From positions 42,147 to 106,146 of the forward strand of contig JALOBN010000002.1 of assembly GCA_023228245.1 (NCBI GenBank): a DNA stretch of 64,000 nt, written 5' to 3'. This document shows, in pieces, positions 50,891 to 59,758 of the stretch. A program made the position numbers and the translations under genes. Under the pieces are notes generated by a model. The model was not told the DNA's origin and did no database searches. It saw only the letters and a list, made by a program, of their open reading frames with translations. Every line of letters starts with the position of its first letter. The stretch's first letter is position 1. This DNA comes from Candidatus Pacearchaeota archaeon. Lineage in GTDB: Archaea > Nanoarchaeota > Nanoarchaeia > Pacearchaeales > GW2011-AR1.

Positions 50891-50942
50891 TTTAAATATT
50901 AATTTCACTAAAATATTTTATCCTAAAAGTAAAAAGGAGGTG
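50891..50942 (+). promoter_or_regulatory. TATA-like box and strong Shine-Dalgarno for the 51-aa basic protein
   Basis: TTTAAATA at 50891-50898 is a good archaeal TATA box. AAAGGAGGTG at 50933-50942 is a near-perfect Shine-Dalgarno sequence five bases before the ATG. Such a strong site is rare in this window and suggests a highly translated mRNA. Confidence 0.6.
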
Positions 50943-50946
50943 AAAA

Positions 50947-51102
50947 ATGGGAAAAATTATTGTTAAAAAGGTTATAACAAGAAAGCCAGGACATCTTTAC
51001 TATGTTGATGGACAAGGTAATGTTTGTGAAGCTGTTATGGCAAGAGGCGGAAAGAGAAAAGGTTCTGCAAAGAAGAAATCTGCTGCTAAAAAGAAAAAAT
51101 AA
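50947..51102 (+). CDS. Small basic protein of 51 aa, probably abundant
   Basis: The N-terminal 33 residues read like a small folded unit (MGKIIVKKVITRKPGHLYYV, then DGQGNVCEAVMARG), followed by an alanine/lysine tail of about 15 residues. I recall similar short proteins in Woesearchaeota-like genomes but know no function. The lysine tail suggests nucleic-acid or ribosome binding. The very strong Shine-Dalgarno suggests high expression. Confidence 0.75.
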   Translation: MGKIIVKKVITRKPGHLYYVDGQGNVCEAVMARGGKRKGSAKKKSAAKKKK

Positions 51103-51189
51103 ATTAATGCATTATTTTTTATTTTTAATTAATTTATTTTTATTTTCTCTTTTAATTAATTTTATAATCTCCTTATTCTTATTTTAATT

Positions 51190-52218
51190 ATGTCAACAAT
51201 TCTCGGAATTGAATCTACTGCACACACTTTTGGAATTGGGATTGTCAGCGACGGAAAAATCTTAGTTAATATAAAAGATACTTACACAACTGAAGCTGGT
51301 GGAATTATTCCAACTAATGCTGCGAAACATCACGCTGAAATTTCTGAAAAAATTTATTGTGAAGCTTTGAATATTTCTAAAATCAGCGAAGATAAAATTG
51401 ATGCGATCGCTTTTTCGCAGGGGCCAGGACTTTCTCCTTGTTTATTAGAAGGAATAAAATTTGCAAAACATCTTTCAAAAAAATTAAACAAACCGATTGT
51501 TCCTGTTCATCACTGTATTGCACATTTGGAAATTGGGAAAATTACAAAAGCAAAAGATCCTGTGATGCTTTATGTTTCTGGTGCGAACACCCAAATAATT
51601 GCTTACTCTACGGGAAAATATAGAATTTTTGGTGAAACTTTGGATTTGGGTGTTGGAAATTTTATTGATACTTTCGCGAGAAATATGGGGATTGGTTTTC
51701 CTGGCGGACCAAAAATTCAACAATTAGCTTCGGAAAGTAAAAATTATGTTGAACTTCCTTATGTTGTAAAAGGAATGGATATTTCTCTTTCAGGAATTCT
51801 TACCAATTTAAAACAAAAATTTAATTCTAAAAATTATCCTAAAGAAGATTTGTGTTATTCAATGCAAGAAACTGTTTTTGCAATGCTTATCGAAACTGCT
51901 GAAAGAGCTTTGGCTCATACTGGAAAAAAAGAATTACTTTTGGGCGGAGGGGTTGCATGCAATTCACGTTTGCAGGAAATGGCGAAAAAAATGTGTGATG
52001 AACGTGGTGTGAAATTTTTTGTTCCGCCAAATAATTTGTTAACAGATAATGGTGCGATGATTGCATATCTTGGTGAAATTATGTTTAAGAAAAATGGATT
52101 TCTTTTTAAAAAAAGAAACTACGATGGTAGAAAAATTTTATTTGAAGAAAAAGATTTTGATAAGTTGGATATTAAACCAAGACAACGAACAGATGAAGTT
52201 GAAGTTCTGTGGAAGTGA
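51190..52218 (+). CDS. kae1: tRNA N6-threonylcarbamoyladenosine synthase subunit Kae1
   Basis: Catalytic subunit of the KEOPS complex that makes t6A37. ASKHA fold with GIESTAHTFGIGIV near the N-terminus and the metal-binding His pair in PVHHCIAHLE (about 106-115). VSGANTQI and GGGVACNSRL appear later. No Bud32 kinase domain is fused here, unlike in some archaea. The length of 342 residues is standard. Confidence 0.95.
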   Translation: MSTILGIESTAHTFGIGIVSDGKILVNIKDTYTTEAGGIIPTNAAKHHAEISEKIYCEALNISKISEDKIDAIAFSQGPGLSPCLLEGIKFAKHLSKKLNKPIVPVHHCIAHLEIGKITKAKDPVMLYVSGANTQIIAYSTGKYRIFGETLDLGVGNFIDTFARNMGIGFPGGPKIQQLASESKNYVELPYVVKGMDISLSGILTNLKQKFNSKNYPKEDLCYSMQETVFAMLIETAERALAHTGKKELLLGGGVACNSRLQEMAKKMCDERGVKFFVPPNNLLTDNGAMIAYLGEIMFKKNGFLFKKRNYDGRKILFEEKDFDKLDIKPRQRTDEVEVLWK

Positions 52219-52232
52219 CAACGCCCGAAACT

Positions 52233-52240
52233 TTTATAAA
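52233..52240 (+). promoter_or_regulatory. TATA box of the L7Ae transcript
   Basis: TTTATAAA, a canonical archaeal TATA box. Transcription starting about 25 bases downstream would begin near 52261-52264, at the first stem base of the k-loop described next. Confidence 0.6.
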
Positions 52241-52262
52241 CCAATTTTTTCTAACTAATCTA

Positions 52263-52285
52263 TTCCGATGAACATAAGCGAGGAA
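52263..52285 (+). promoter_or_regulatory. Predicted L7Ae-binding k-loop in the L7Ae mRNA leader
   Basis: UUCC (52263-52266) pairs with GGAA (52282-52285). Between them lie a three-base bulge GAU (52267-52269), tandem sheared GA/GA (52270-52271 and 52280-52281) and an eight-base loop. That is the k-turn/k-loop pattern bound by L7Ae. It sits about 27 bases before the L7Ae ATG, suggesting feedback control of translation. Confidence 0.6.
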
Positions 52286-52311
52286 ACTTACTTATTCTCG
52301 GGCATAACAAA

Positions 52312-52614
52312 ATGGCGGACATATATAAGATTGTAGAAAAAGCAAAGAAGACGGGGAAAGTCGAGAAAGGAACAAACGAAGTTACAAAAGCAATTGAGAG
52401 AGGAACTGCAAAACTTGTTGTCTATGCTGCTGATGTCGAGCCAAAAGAAATTATTCAACATATTCCATTCTTATGCAAGGAGAAAAAAATTCCTTGTCAC
52501 GAAGTTGACAGCAGACAAAAATTAGGAATCGCTGTCGGTATTTCTGTTCCTGCATCTTCTGTAGTTGTAATAAATTCTGGAGATGCTGAATCTGAGATTA
52601 ACTCATTAAAATAA
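52312..52614 (+). CDS. rpl7ae: Ribosomal protein L7Ae (eL8), k-turn-binding protein
   Basis: Binds k-turns in 23S rRNA, box C/D and H/ACA RNAs and RNase P. The signature GTNEVTKAIERGTAKLVVYAADVEP is at residues 21-45, and GIAVGISVPASSVVV is near 70-84. At 100 residues it is slightly compact. It heads a run with eS28, a 171-aa ORF and eL24. Its leader contains a k-loop. Confidence 0.96.
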   Translation: MADIYKIVEKAKKTGKVEKGTNEVTKAIERGTAKLVVYAADVEPKEIIQHIPFLCKEKKIPCHEVDSRQKLGIAVGISVPASSVVVINSGDAESEINSLK

Positions 52615-52629
52615 TCGGAATAGCGTCAT

Positions 52630-52923
52630 ATGGCAAAACAACAACAAAAAACTGATAATTCACAACAGCAAAAAGCAAAAGGAGATAAATTTACACTTGG
52701 GGAAGTTGTGCCTGCAGTCGTCGAAGAAGTTGTCGGACGAACAGGATTTAGAGGGGAAATTTCTCAAGTTAAATGTCTTGTTCAAGCTGGAAAAGACCAA
52801 GGACGAAGTATGCGAAGAAATGTTAAGGGTCCAATAAAAGCTGGAGATATTCTTATGTTAAGAGAAACAGAAATTGAAGCACGAAAGATTCGGTCTAAAG
52901 TTACTAAGGGGGTTTATACATAA
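52630..52923 (+). CDS. rps28e: Small-subunit ribosomal protein eS28
   Basis: The OB-fold core [23 protein letters not shown] and the C-terminal [17 protein letters not shown] are diagnostic. A 20-residue Gln/Lys-rich N-terminal extension and a nine-residue tail make it 97 residues, longer than the usual 70. Its stop overlaps the next gene start (TAATG). Confidence 0.95.
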   Translation: MAKQQQKTDNSQQQKAKGDKFTLGEVVPAVVEEVVGRTGFRGEISQVKCLVQAGKDQGRSMRRNVKGPIKAGDILMLRETEIEARKIRSKVTKGVYT

Positions 52924-53438
52924 TGTTAGAGCAATCTGTTAAATTAGTTGATGAACTTCTTTCATGTGATGGAGTTACTGCATTCACAACAACCGAATTA
53001 AGTGAAAGCGAAGCAGAAAAATATAGATCCTTACCTAAAAAATACGATGTTGTATTTACTCCAATAATTAATTCAGGATATTCTGTTTTTGTAGAACCAA
53101 AGATAACTCCTAAAAATATTGTTAGAGATTTTGGTATTGATAAATTGATTAATAGAATTCTTCCGTTATTAGTTGCTAGTATAAATGATTATTCTGATGA
53201 AAGAAGATTAGATTCAGCTATAGGGCTTGCTTATAGTTTAATAAGTATGGATGTAAACAATGATGTTTTTCAACAGGCTGTTAACAAATATAGTTCAATA
53301 ATGGATTCAGTACCTTCTACCTTACTTCATTATGTTCTTGAATATATTATTGATGAAGCTAATAAATCTAAATTCCCAATTGCATTAACTACAAATGAAG
53401 TTCAGGGCTTGGAAAAAGTAGGAGTTCAATATGCCTAA
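52923..53438 (+). CDS. Hypothetical protein inside the ribosomal operon, 171 aa
   Basis: A soluble, mostly helical protein with no recognised domain. It is locked between eS28 (TAATG overlap) and eL24 (8-bp overlap), so its translation is linked to two ribosomal proteins. Asn/Ser content is high and Lys is lower than in the neighbours, which suggests a different origin from the flanking ribosomal genes. A ribosome-related role is only inferred from context. Confidence 0.65.
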   Translation: MLEQSVKLVDELLSCDGVTAFTTTELSESEAEKYRSLPKKYDVVFTPIINSGYSVFVEPKITPKNIVRDFGIDKLINRILPLLVASINDYSDERRLDSAIGLAYSLISMDVNNDVFQQAVNKYSSIMDSVPSTLLHYVLEYIIDEANKSKFPIALTTNEVQGLEKVGVQYA

Positions 53439-53598
53439 ATGTTCTTATTGCGGAAAAGTTTACGAACCTCCAAGAGGACTTAGTTTAGTTTTGAAAGATG
53501 GAATTGTAAAGTTTTTGTGCTCTCCAAAATGTAGAAAGAATTTTTATATGGGAAGGCGTAAAGTTCGATGGGTTTCTAAGAAAAAAAAGTCTGCGTAA
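53431..53598 (+). CDS. rpl24e: Large-subunit ribosomal protein eL24
   Basis: A 55-residue zinc-binding ribosomal protein. The zinc ligands are Cys4, Cys7, Cys30 and Cys34 (MPKCSYCGK...FLCSPKCRKNF). A basic tail follows. It overlaps the preceding ORF by eight bases. Confidence 0.95.
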   Translation: MPKCSYCGKVYEPPRGLSLVLKDGIVKFLCSPKCRKNFYMGRRKVRWVSKKKKSA

Positions 53599-53626
53599 AT
53601 TTTTCTGTTAAATTTTCTGTTTACCG

Positions 53627-53645
53627 TCGATAAAATCGATTTTTT
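53627..53645 (+). terminator. Hairpin plus T-run after the ribosomal cluster
   Basis: TCGAT-AAA-ATCGA stem followed by six T (53640-53645). It is short, but located right after eL24 and before the gyrB promoter, where a terminator is expected. Confidence 0.45.
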
Positions 53646-53656
53646 GTGCAGAAAGG

Positions 53657-53665
53657 TTTATAAAT
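53657..53665 (+). promoter_or_regulatory. TATA box of gyrB
   Basis: TTTATAAAT in a GGTTTATAAATAA context, about 58 bp before the uORF and 110 bp before gyrB. The mRNA would carry a leader of 85-95 bases containing the uORF. Confidence 0.5.
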
Positions 53666-53722
53666 AATCTTGGCGTTTTTCTAATATAAATTAGAGTAAT
53701 CTGAACAAATTGAGTGATATAA

Positions 53723-53776
53723 ATGACAGAAAATAAATTTTCAGCACGAATTCAAAATAGAGGGAATTTTGAATAA
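53723..53776 (+). CDS. Possible 17-residue leader ORF before gyrB
   Basis: ATG 53723 opens 17 codons (MTENKFSARIQNRGNFE) and its TAA overlaps the gyrB ATG (TAATG). It lies in the long leader of gyrB. It may couple or regulate gyrB translation, or be chance. Confidence 0.3.
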   Translation: MTENKFSARIQNRGNFE

Positions 53777-55662
53777 TGGAAGACAAAGGCAATTACAACG
53801 CAGAATCGATTAAAGTTCTTGAAGGACTTGAAGGTGTTCGAAAACGACCTGCGATGTACATTGGAAGTACAGGAAAAGACGGATTGCATCATTTAGTTTA
53901 CGAGGTTGTTGATAATTCTGTCGACGAAGCTTTGGCTGGTTATTGCAAAAATATTGATGTTACAATAAATAAAGATGGCTCTGTGACTGTTATCGACGAC
54001 GGAAGGGGTATTCCTGTGGATATGCATCCGACTTTGAAAGTTCCTGCTGTGCAAGTCGCTTTAACAAAACTTCACGCTGGAGGAAAATTCGATAAAAAAT
54101 CTTATATGATTTCTGGAGGACTTCACGGCGTCGGTGTTTCATGTGTAAATGCTCTTTCAAAAAAACTTATTGTTGAAATAAAACGAGATGGAAATATTTA
54201 TCGACAGGAATATTCACGAGGAGATCCGAAGACAAAACTCGAGATTGTTGGAAAATCAAATAAAGATGAAACTGGAACAACAATTATATTCTGGCCAGAC
54301 CCCGAGATTTTCTCTACAGTAGAATTTGATTACAAAGTTTTGGAAATGCGATTTAGAGAAATTGCATTTTTAAATTCAGGACTTAAAATTATTCTTCACG
54401 ACGAAATAAAAAATAAAAACGAAGAATTTTTTTCTTCTGGTGGATTAATGGAATTTGTAAAGTGGATGAATAAATCGAAAGAAGTTTTGCACAAGCCAGT
54501 TTATTTCAGAAGAGAAATGGACAGCACAGTTATCGAAGTTTCAATTCAGTATAACACAGGTTATCAGGAAAATATTTTTGGTTTTGTAAACACGATTAAT
54601 ACTGTCGAGGGCGGAACTCACGTTTTTGGTTTTAAGACTGCTTTGACTAGGGTGATTAATGATTATGCAAAGAGAAAAGGAATTTTGAAAAATGAAGCGT
54701 TCTCTGGTGAAGATGTTCGTGAAGGTTTGACTGCAATTATCAGCATTAAAATTCCAGAACCACAATTCGAGGGGCAGACAAAAACTAAATTAGGAAATTC
54801 TGAAGTTAGAGGTTTTGTTGATTCAATTGTTACACAGGCACTTGCAGAATTTTTTGAAGAGAATCCTGCTATTGCGAAAAAAATTATTTCAAAAGCTGAA
54901 GCAGCGTCGAAAGCGAGACTTGCTGCGAAAAGAGCAAAAGAATTAGTTAGAAGAAAAAATGTTTTTTCACTTGGAGGATTACCTGGAAAGTTGCACGATT
55001 GTTCAAGTAAGAAATCCGATGATACAGAACTTTATCTTGTTGAAGGAGAGAGTGCTGGCGGTAGTGCTAAGAATGCTCGTAATAAAGAGAATCAAGCGAT
55101 TCTTCCGTTGAGAGGTAAGATTCTTAATGTAGAAAAATCAAGTCCTGTCAGAGCACTTTCTAGTGAAGAAATTACAAATATGATTACCGTTATTGGGACT
55201 GGGGTTGGAGAAAATTTTGACGCGGAAAAATTAAGATACAGAAAAATTGTTATCATGACAGATGCAGATGTCGACGGTGAACATATTAAAACTTTATTAC
55301 TTACTTTCTTTTTTAGATTTATGCCGAAGCTGATTGAAAACGGAAATGTTTATGTTGCGATGCCGCCGCTTTTCAGACTTAGAAAAAATAAAGATTATTA
55401 TGTTTTCTCTGAAGAGGAATTGAAAAAATTATCGGATAAACTTGGCAATCCTACAATTACGCGATTTAAAGGTTTAGGAGAAATGTCTCTTGAACAACTT
55501 TGGGACACGACTATGAATCCTGAAACTAGAAAAATGAAAAAGGTATTTATTGACGACGCTGTTGAAGCAGACAGAACTTTTTCAATGCTGATGGGCGACG
55601 ATGTTCCAGCAAGAAAAGCTTTCATTTCAGAAAATGCTAAGGAGGCGAACCTCGATATTTAA
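53776..55662 (+). CDS. gyrB: DNA gyrase subunit B
   Basis: ATPase subunit of bacterial-type gyrase. The GHKL ATPase domain has VVDNSVDEALAG, DDGRGIPVDMHP and the lid GGLHGVGVSCVNALS. The TOPRIM domain has VEGESAGGSAKNAR and TDADVDGEHI. It ends FISENAKEANLDI like bacterial GyrB. The length of 628 residues is typical of the short form without the E. coli-type insert. gyrA follows 1.4 kb downstream on the same strand, with three small genes between. Confidence 0.96.
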   Translation: MEDKGNYNAESIKVLEGLEGVRKRPAMYIGSTGKDGLHHLVYEVVDNSVDEALAGYCKNIDVTINKDGSVTVIDDGRGIPVDMHPTLKVPAVQVALTKLHAGGKFDKKSYMISGGLHGVGVSCVNALSKKLIVEIKRDGNIYRQEYSRGDPKTKLEIVGKSNKDETGTTIIFWPDPEIFSTVEFDYKVLEMRFREIAFLNSGLKIILHDEIKNKNEEFFSSGGLMEFVKWMNKSKEVLHKPVYFRREMDSTVIEVSIQYNTGYQENIFGFVNTINTVEGGTHVFGFKTALTRVINDYAKRKGILKNEAFSGEDVREGLTAIISIKIPEPQFEGQTKTKLGNSEVRGFVDSIVTQALAEFFEENPAIAKKIISKAEAASKARLAAKRAKELVRRKNVFSLGGLPGKLHDCSSKKSDDTELYLVEGESAGGSAKNARNKENQAILPLRGKILNVEKSSPVRALSSEEITNMITVIGTGVGENFDAEKLRYRKIVIMTDADVDGEHIKTLLLTFFFRFMPKLIENGNVYVAMPPLFRLRKNKDYYVFSEEELKKLSDKLGNPTITRFKGLGEMSLEQLWDTTMNPETRKMKKVFIDDAVEADRTFSMLMGDDVPARKAFISENAKEANLDI

Positions 55663-55722
55663 TCTCGGTTCTTTCCTGCGATTGTCAGGAAACAATCGGA
55701 ATGAGGCGAACTTGATATTAAA
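55642..55722 (+). repeat. Duplicated gyrB 3' end enclosing two interleaved palindromes
   Basis: GAGGCGAACCTCGATATTTAA (gyrB end, 55642-55662) recurs as GAGGCGAACTTGATATTAAA at 55703-55722. Between them TTTCCTG (55672) pairs with CAGGAAA (55686), and CGATTGT (55679) pairs with ACAATCG (55692). The two stems interleave, so they are alternative or pseudoknot-like structures. Confidence 0.65.
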
Positions 55723-56082
55723 ATGAAAAATAAAATGAATAAAAAAAATAAAAAAAATAAAAAAATAATTTTGGTTGTTGGAATAATTTTACTAATTGTA
55801 ATTTCCGGATTTTTATTTTATAAAAAAATTACGGCGGATACAATTCGAGAAAAAATCGAAGCTGAAAATTATTTGAGTGAACTTTCTGAAAATTGTGATT
55901 GTCTTGCGAGAGAAAGATATTATTGTCTTCAAGAAGGTTTTGAACTTGAAGGAAATTACTGTGTTGGACAAAATACGGGTGTTATTACTACGAGAGTTTT
56001 AGGTTGTTCAGAATATAATTGTTCAGGAGAAATAAATATTTGGAATAATCAAACTTTGAAGTGGGAGGAAAAAATAAATTAA
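55723..56082 (+). CDS. Single-pass exported protein with cysteine-rich domain, 119 aa
   Basis: A Lys/Asn-rich start (residues 1-12) precedes one transmembrane helix (13-30). The outside domain has six cysteines in two close groups (near residues 54-70 and 82-98). Similar to small DPANN surface proteins in layout; function unknown. It lies between gyrB and a zinc-ribbon gene. Confidence 0.55.
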   Translation: MKNKMNKKNKKNKKIILVVGIILLIVISGFLFYKKITADTIREKIEAENYLSELSENCDCLARERYYCLQEGFELEGNYCVGQNTGVITTRVLGCSEYNCSGEINIWNNQTLKWEEKIN

Positions 56083-56083
56083 A

Positions 56084-56401
56084 ATGGGAAAATTAGCTAC
56101 GCCAGATTGGGTTAAAGAAGGATTTGATTCAAAAGCAGATTGGGAAAAGAAACATAAAATAGGTGGAAAAAAGAAAACTGCAAAAGCAGATAAAATTTTT
56201 AAAATAAAATTATGTCCTAAATGTAAAAGTGATAAAATTCAACTTGTTTTAAGTAATCTTGATTCAGAAGAAGAAAGCAATACTGGAAAAATGTGGGAAT
56301 GCAAAAAATGTAAATGGAAAGGAAAAGATGTTGATGAAAAAGAAGTTACTGAGGAAGAATTTATGAAATATTTAGACGAGAAAGGGGAGGAAGTTGCATA
56401 G
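56084..56401 (+). CDS. Zinc-ribbon protein, 105 aa
   Basis: CPKCKSDK (about residues 44-51) and CKKCKWKG (about 73-80) give two C-x2-C pairs of a zinc ribbon, preceded by a basic segment and followed by an acidic tail. The N-terminal TPDWVKEGFDSKADWEKK motif is unusual. It resembles transcription- or ribosome-linked ribbons, but no assignment is possible. Confidence 0.6.
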   Translation: MGKLATPDWVKEGFDSKADWEKKHKIGGKKKTAKADKIFKIKLCPKCKSDKIQLVLSNLDSEEESNTGKMWECKKCKWKGKDVDEKEVTEEEFMKYLDEKGEEVA

Positions 56402-56403
56402 TG

Positions 56404-56440
56404 GGTTCTTTTGAAAAAAGAACCTAACATGGTAGAAAAC
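56404..56440 (+). repeat. Hairpin repeat, copy 1 (before the HD gene)
   Basis: GGTTCTTTT/AAAAGAACC forms a 9-bp stem with a three-base loop (56404-56424), followed by TAACATGGTAGAAAA. The same hairpin-plus-tail appears at 20334-20370 and roughly at 28620-28665. It lies just after the stop of the zinc-ribbon gene and 17-35 bases before the HD gene. Confidence 0.5.
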
Positions 56441-56456
56441 CTGAGGAAAAAATAAA

Positions 56457-57095
56457 ATGACAGATGAAAAATTTTATAATAATTTAAGAAAAGAAATACA
56501 ACCTTATTTTGAAATTGGCGGGGCGCACGATTTTGAACATACCGAGAGAGTTTTGAATTTAGCGTTGAAGATTGGTGAAAAGGAAAATGCGAATTTAAGT
56601 ATTTTAATTGTTGCATGTTTGTTGCATGATATTGCTAGAAAAAAACAAGATGAATCCCGCGGAGCGATTTGTCATGCGGAAGAAGGTGCGAAGATGGCTG
56701 AAGAAATTTTAAAAGAATATAATTATAATTTTATTCCTGAAGTTGTTCATTGTATTAAAACACACAGATACAGAAATGGTTTTGTCCCGTCGACAATTGA
56801 GGCAAAAGTTTTATTTGATTCAGATAAATTAGATTCAATTGGAGCGGTTGGAATTTTAAGAGCTGCTTATTTTTCAGGAAAAATAAATGCAAGATTACAC
56901 AATCCAAATGTTAATTTGAATGAAACGTCTATTTATGGATTTGAAGACACTCCTTATCGAGAATATTTAGATAAGCTTTCAAAAATTAAAGATGAACTTT
57001 TAACAAACAGCGGACGTGAGATTGCAAATTCGAGACATGATTATATGGTTTCTTTTTTTGACAGATTAAATAAAGAGGTTATTGGAGAATTATAA
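56457..57095 (+). CDS. HD-domain phosphohydrolase
   Basis: The metal-binding residues are His in [10 protein letters not shown], the HD pair in LLHDIARKK near residues 57-65, and a later Asp in [10 protein letters not shown] near 122. The C-terminal part is helical. The family includes nucleotide and cyclic-nucleotide phosphohydrolases; the substrate here is unknown. It ends one base before gyrA and is part of the gyrB-gyrA cluster. Confidence 0.9.
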   Translation: MTDEKFYNNLRKEIQPYFEIGGAHDFEHTERVLNLALKIGEKENANLSILIVACLLHDIARKKQDESRGAICHAEEGAKMAEEILKEYNYNFIPEVVHCIKTHRYRNGFVPSTIEAKVLFDSDKLDSIGAVGILRAAYFSGKINARLHNPNVNLNETSIYGFEDTPYREYLDKLSKIKDELLTNSGREIANSRHDYMVSFFDRLNKEVIGEL

Positions 57096-57096
57096 A

Positions 57097-59673
57097 ATGG
57101 CTAAAAAAAATAAAGACGATATGGAAGAAGACGAAGAAATGGAAGAAGAAACTGAAACAGAAGACGACACTGATGTTGAGAAAGTTAAAGTTGAAGAAGT
57201 TGAAGTCGAAGATGACGACGGAGAATTCGTTAAGGAAACTAATTTGACTAAACATCCCGCTGAAGACGATAAAAATATGGTTCCTGCTGAAGTTTCTGAA
57301 GAAATGAAAAAAGCATATTTGGATTACGCGATGTCAGTTATAGTTTCACGTGCGATTCCAGCAATCGAGGACGGATTGAAACCTGTTCAAAGAAGAATTT
57401 TATATTCGATGCAACAAATGGGATTGAAGCCTGGAAGTCAAACGAAAAAATCAGCAAGAGTTGTCGGAGATGTTATTGGTAAGTTCCATCCTCATGGAGA
57501 TTCTTCTGTTTATGATGCGATGGTAAGAATGGCGCAGGATTTTTCGTTGCGTTATCCTTTAGTTTTCGGGCAGGGAAATTTCGGTTCTATCGACGGTGAT
57601 CCGCCTGCTGCTTATCGTTATACTGAAGCAAGATTAATGCAAATTGCAGAAGAGTTGACAGAAGATTTAGATAAAGAAACTGTGAACTTTGTTCCTAATT
57701 TTGATAACTCACTTAAAGAACCTGAGTTAATGCCGGGTAAACTTCCAACTTTAATGCTTAATGGTGCGTCGGGAATTGCCGTCGGTATGGCTACAAATAT
57801 TCCTCCGCATAATTTAAGAGAAGTTTGCGACGCGATTGTTGCTTACATAAAAAATCCTGAAATAACTATTGACGAACTTTGCACAATTGTTACAGGGCCT
57901 GATTTCCCGACGGGCGGAAGTGTTTTTGGAAATATGGTTGAACTTTACAGCACAGGAAGAGGACGACTTCGTTTGAGAGGAAAAGTTTCGGTTGAACATT
58001 CAAAGACGAGAGAGTCCATTGTGATTACTGAAATTCCTTATATGCTTAACAAATCTATTTTGGTTGAACAAATTGCAGAAATGATTCAGAATAAAAAATT
58101 GAAAGATATTTCTGATTTGAGAGACGAGAGTTCGAAGGGAAAAATTAGAGTTGTTTTGGAATTGAGAAAAGGTGCGAATTCGGATTTAGTAATTAATTCA
58201 CTTTTCAAATACACAAGATTAGAAGATAGTTTTAATGTTAACTTTTTAGCGTTGGTGAACGGGCAGCCGAGAATTTTGACAATTAGAAATGTCGTCGAGG
58301 AATATGTAAAATATAGAAAGATGATTATTGCGAACAGAACGAAATTCGAACTTAAGAAAGCGAAAGAAAGAATAGAGATTGTTGATGGTTTGATAATTGC
58401 TTTGAAAAGTATCGACGCTGTTATTGACTTAATTAAGAAATCTAAAACCGCGACAGAAGCTTCTGAAGGATTGATGAAAAAGTATGAATTGTCGAAGAGA
58501 CAGGCACAAGCAGTTCTTGAAACAAAACTCCAGCAACTTACTTCTCTGGAAGTTGAGAAATTGAAAAAAGAACAGGAAGAATTAAGAAAGAAAATTGAAG
58601 AGTTTGAGAAGATTCTTATGGACGTGAAAGAAATTTTGAAAATAATTATTAAGGAAGTTAATGCACTTAAAGAAAAATACGGTGACAACAGAAAGACATA
58701 TGTTTTGAAAAGAGTTACTGAAATTGCAGAGAAAGATTTGATTCAGGAAAAAGATATTGTTGTTACAATTACTGATAAAGGTTATTGCAAAAGAATTGAT
58801 ACAAAATCTTACAGAGAACAGCGACGTGGAGGCAAGGGAGTTATCGGAAGCAATTTAGCGACGGGAGATTTCGTCAAGCAATTAATTGTTTGTTCGACTC
58901 ACGATTATTTAATGTTTTTCACGTCGAGAGGAAGAGTTTTGTGGCTGAAAGCTTATGATGTTCCTGAAGCAGAAAAATACAGCAAAGGAAAAGCTTTGGT
59001 AAATCTTCTTGGAATTAAGGATGAAACAATTGCTGATGTAATTTCTGTGAAGACTTTTGAAGATGATTTATTTATTGCGACGAAGAAAGGTGTTGTAAAG
59101 AAAATTTCACTTGATAATTTTTCCAAACCTCGTGCGTCTGGAATTCATGCGATTACTTTGCCAGAAGATAATTCTGATGTTGTAATTGGAATTGAAGTTG
59201 TAAAAAAAGGTGAGGAAGTTTCGCTCGCTACTAAAAAAGGAAAGGCGATTAGATTTAATTCAAATGATGTTCGTGAGACAGGAAGAAATAGTTATGGAGT
59301 TACAGGAATAAAACTTGAAGGAGATGATGAAGTTGTTAGTTTGGGAATTTTAAACACAGAGGCTATTTTAACAATTTCGAAGAATGGTTATGGTAAGAGA
59401 ACTTCTGTAAAAGATTACAGGAAAACTGCGAGAGCAGGAAAGGGAGTTATTAATTTGAAAGTTTCTGAAAAAACTGGCGATGTTGTTTCAACAATTACTG
59501 TTGACGATAAAGATGGAGTTATAATTACAACTGCGAAGGGAATGGTAATAAGAACAACGTTGAGTAATATTCGAGTTATGGGAAGAGCTGCACAGGGAGT
59601 TAGAATTGTAAAACTTCAGGAAGGCGACGCTGTAACTGATATGATAAAAGTTCAAGAGCAGGGCGAAGATTAA
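57097..59673 (+). CDS. gyrA: DNA gyrase subunit A with acidic N-terminal extension
   Basis: Breakage-reunion subunit. The catalytic Tyr175 lies in AYRYTEAR and the CAP domain has [12 protein letters not shown] coiled coil follows (about 395-520). The GyrA box QRRGGKG in the C-terminal beta-pinwheel shows true gyrase wrapping. The first ~60 residues are extremely acidic (Asp/Glu runs), unlike bacterial GyrA, and the C-terminus has no long acidic tail. I start at ATG 57097, two bases after the HD stop; an earlier start would overlap it. Confidence 0.96.
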   Translation: MAKKNKDDMEEDEEMEEETETEDDTDVEKVKVEEVEVEDDDGEFVKETNLTKHPAEDDKNMVPAEVSEEMKKAYLDYAMSVIVSRAIPAIEDGLKPVQRRILYSMQQMGLKPGSQTKKSARVVGDVIGKFHPHGDSSVYDAMVRMAQDFSLRYPLVFGQGNFGSIDGDPPAAYRYTEARLMQIAEELTEDLDKETVNFVPNFDNSLKEPELMPGKLPTLMLNGASGIAVGMATNIPPHNLREVCDAIVAYIKNPEITIDELCTIVTGPDFPTGGSVFGNMVELYSTGRGRLRLRGKVSVEHSKTRESIVITEIPYMLNKSILVEQIAEMIQNKKLKDISDLRDESSKGKIRVVLELRKGANSDLVINSLFKYTRLEDSFNVNFLALVNGQPRILTIRNVVEEYVKYRKMIIANRTKFELKKAKERIEIVDGLIIALKSIDAVIDLIKKSKTATEASEGLMKKYELSKRQAQAVLETKLQQLTSLEVEKLKKEQEELRKKIEEFEKILMDVKEILKIIIKEVNALKEKYGDNRKTYVLKRVTEIAEKDLIQEKDIVVTITDKGYCKRIDTKSYREQRRGGKGVIGSNLATGDFVKQLIVCSTHDYLMFFTSRGRVLWLKAYDVPEAEKYSKGKALVNLLGIKDETIADVISVKTFEDDLFIATKKGVVKKISLDNFSKPRASGIHAITLPEDNSDVVIGIEVVKKGEEVSLATKKGKAIRFNSNDVRETGRNSYGVTGIKLEGDDEVVSLGILNTEAILTISKNGYGKRTSVKDYRKTARAGKGVINLKVSEKTGDVVSTITVDDKDGVIITTAKGMVIRTTLSNIRVMGRAAQGVRIVKLQEGDAVTDMIKVQEQGED

Positions 59674-59677
59674 ATTG

Positions 59678-59700
59678 CAAAAATCTCTTTGAGATTTTTG
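59678..59700 (+). terminator. Terminator-like hairpin after gyrA
   Basis: CAAAAATCTC and GAGATTTTTG form a perfect 10-bp stem with a TTT loop, five bases after the gyrA stop. AATGGATATTTTTTT follows, giving a T-run about eight bases from the stem. Confidence 0.6.
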
Positions 59701-59758
59701 AATGGATATTTTTTTAAATTTTGTTAAGATGTATTTGGATATTTTACTTAAAGAAATA

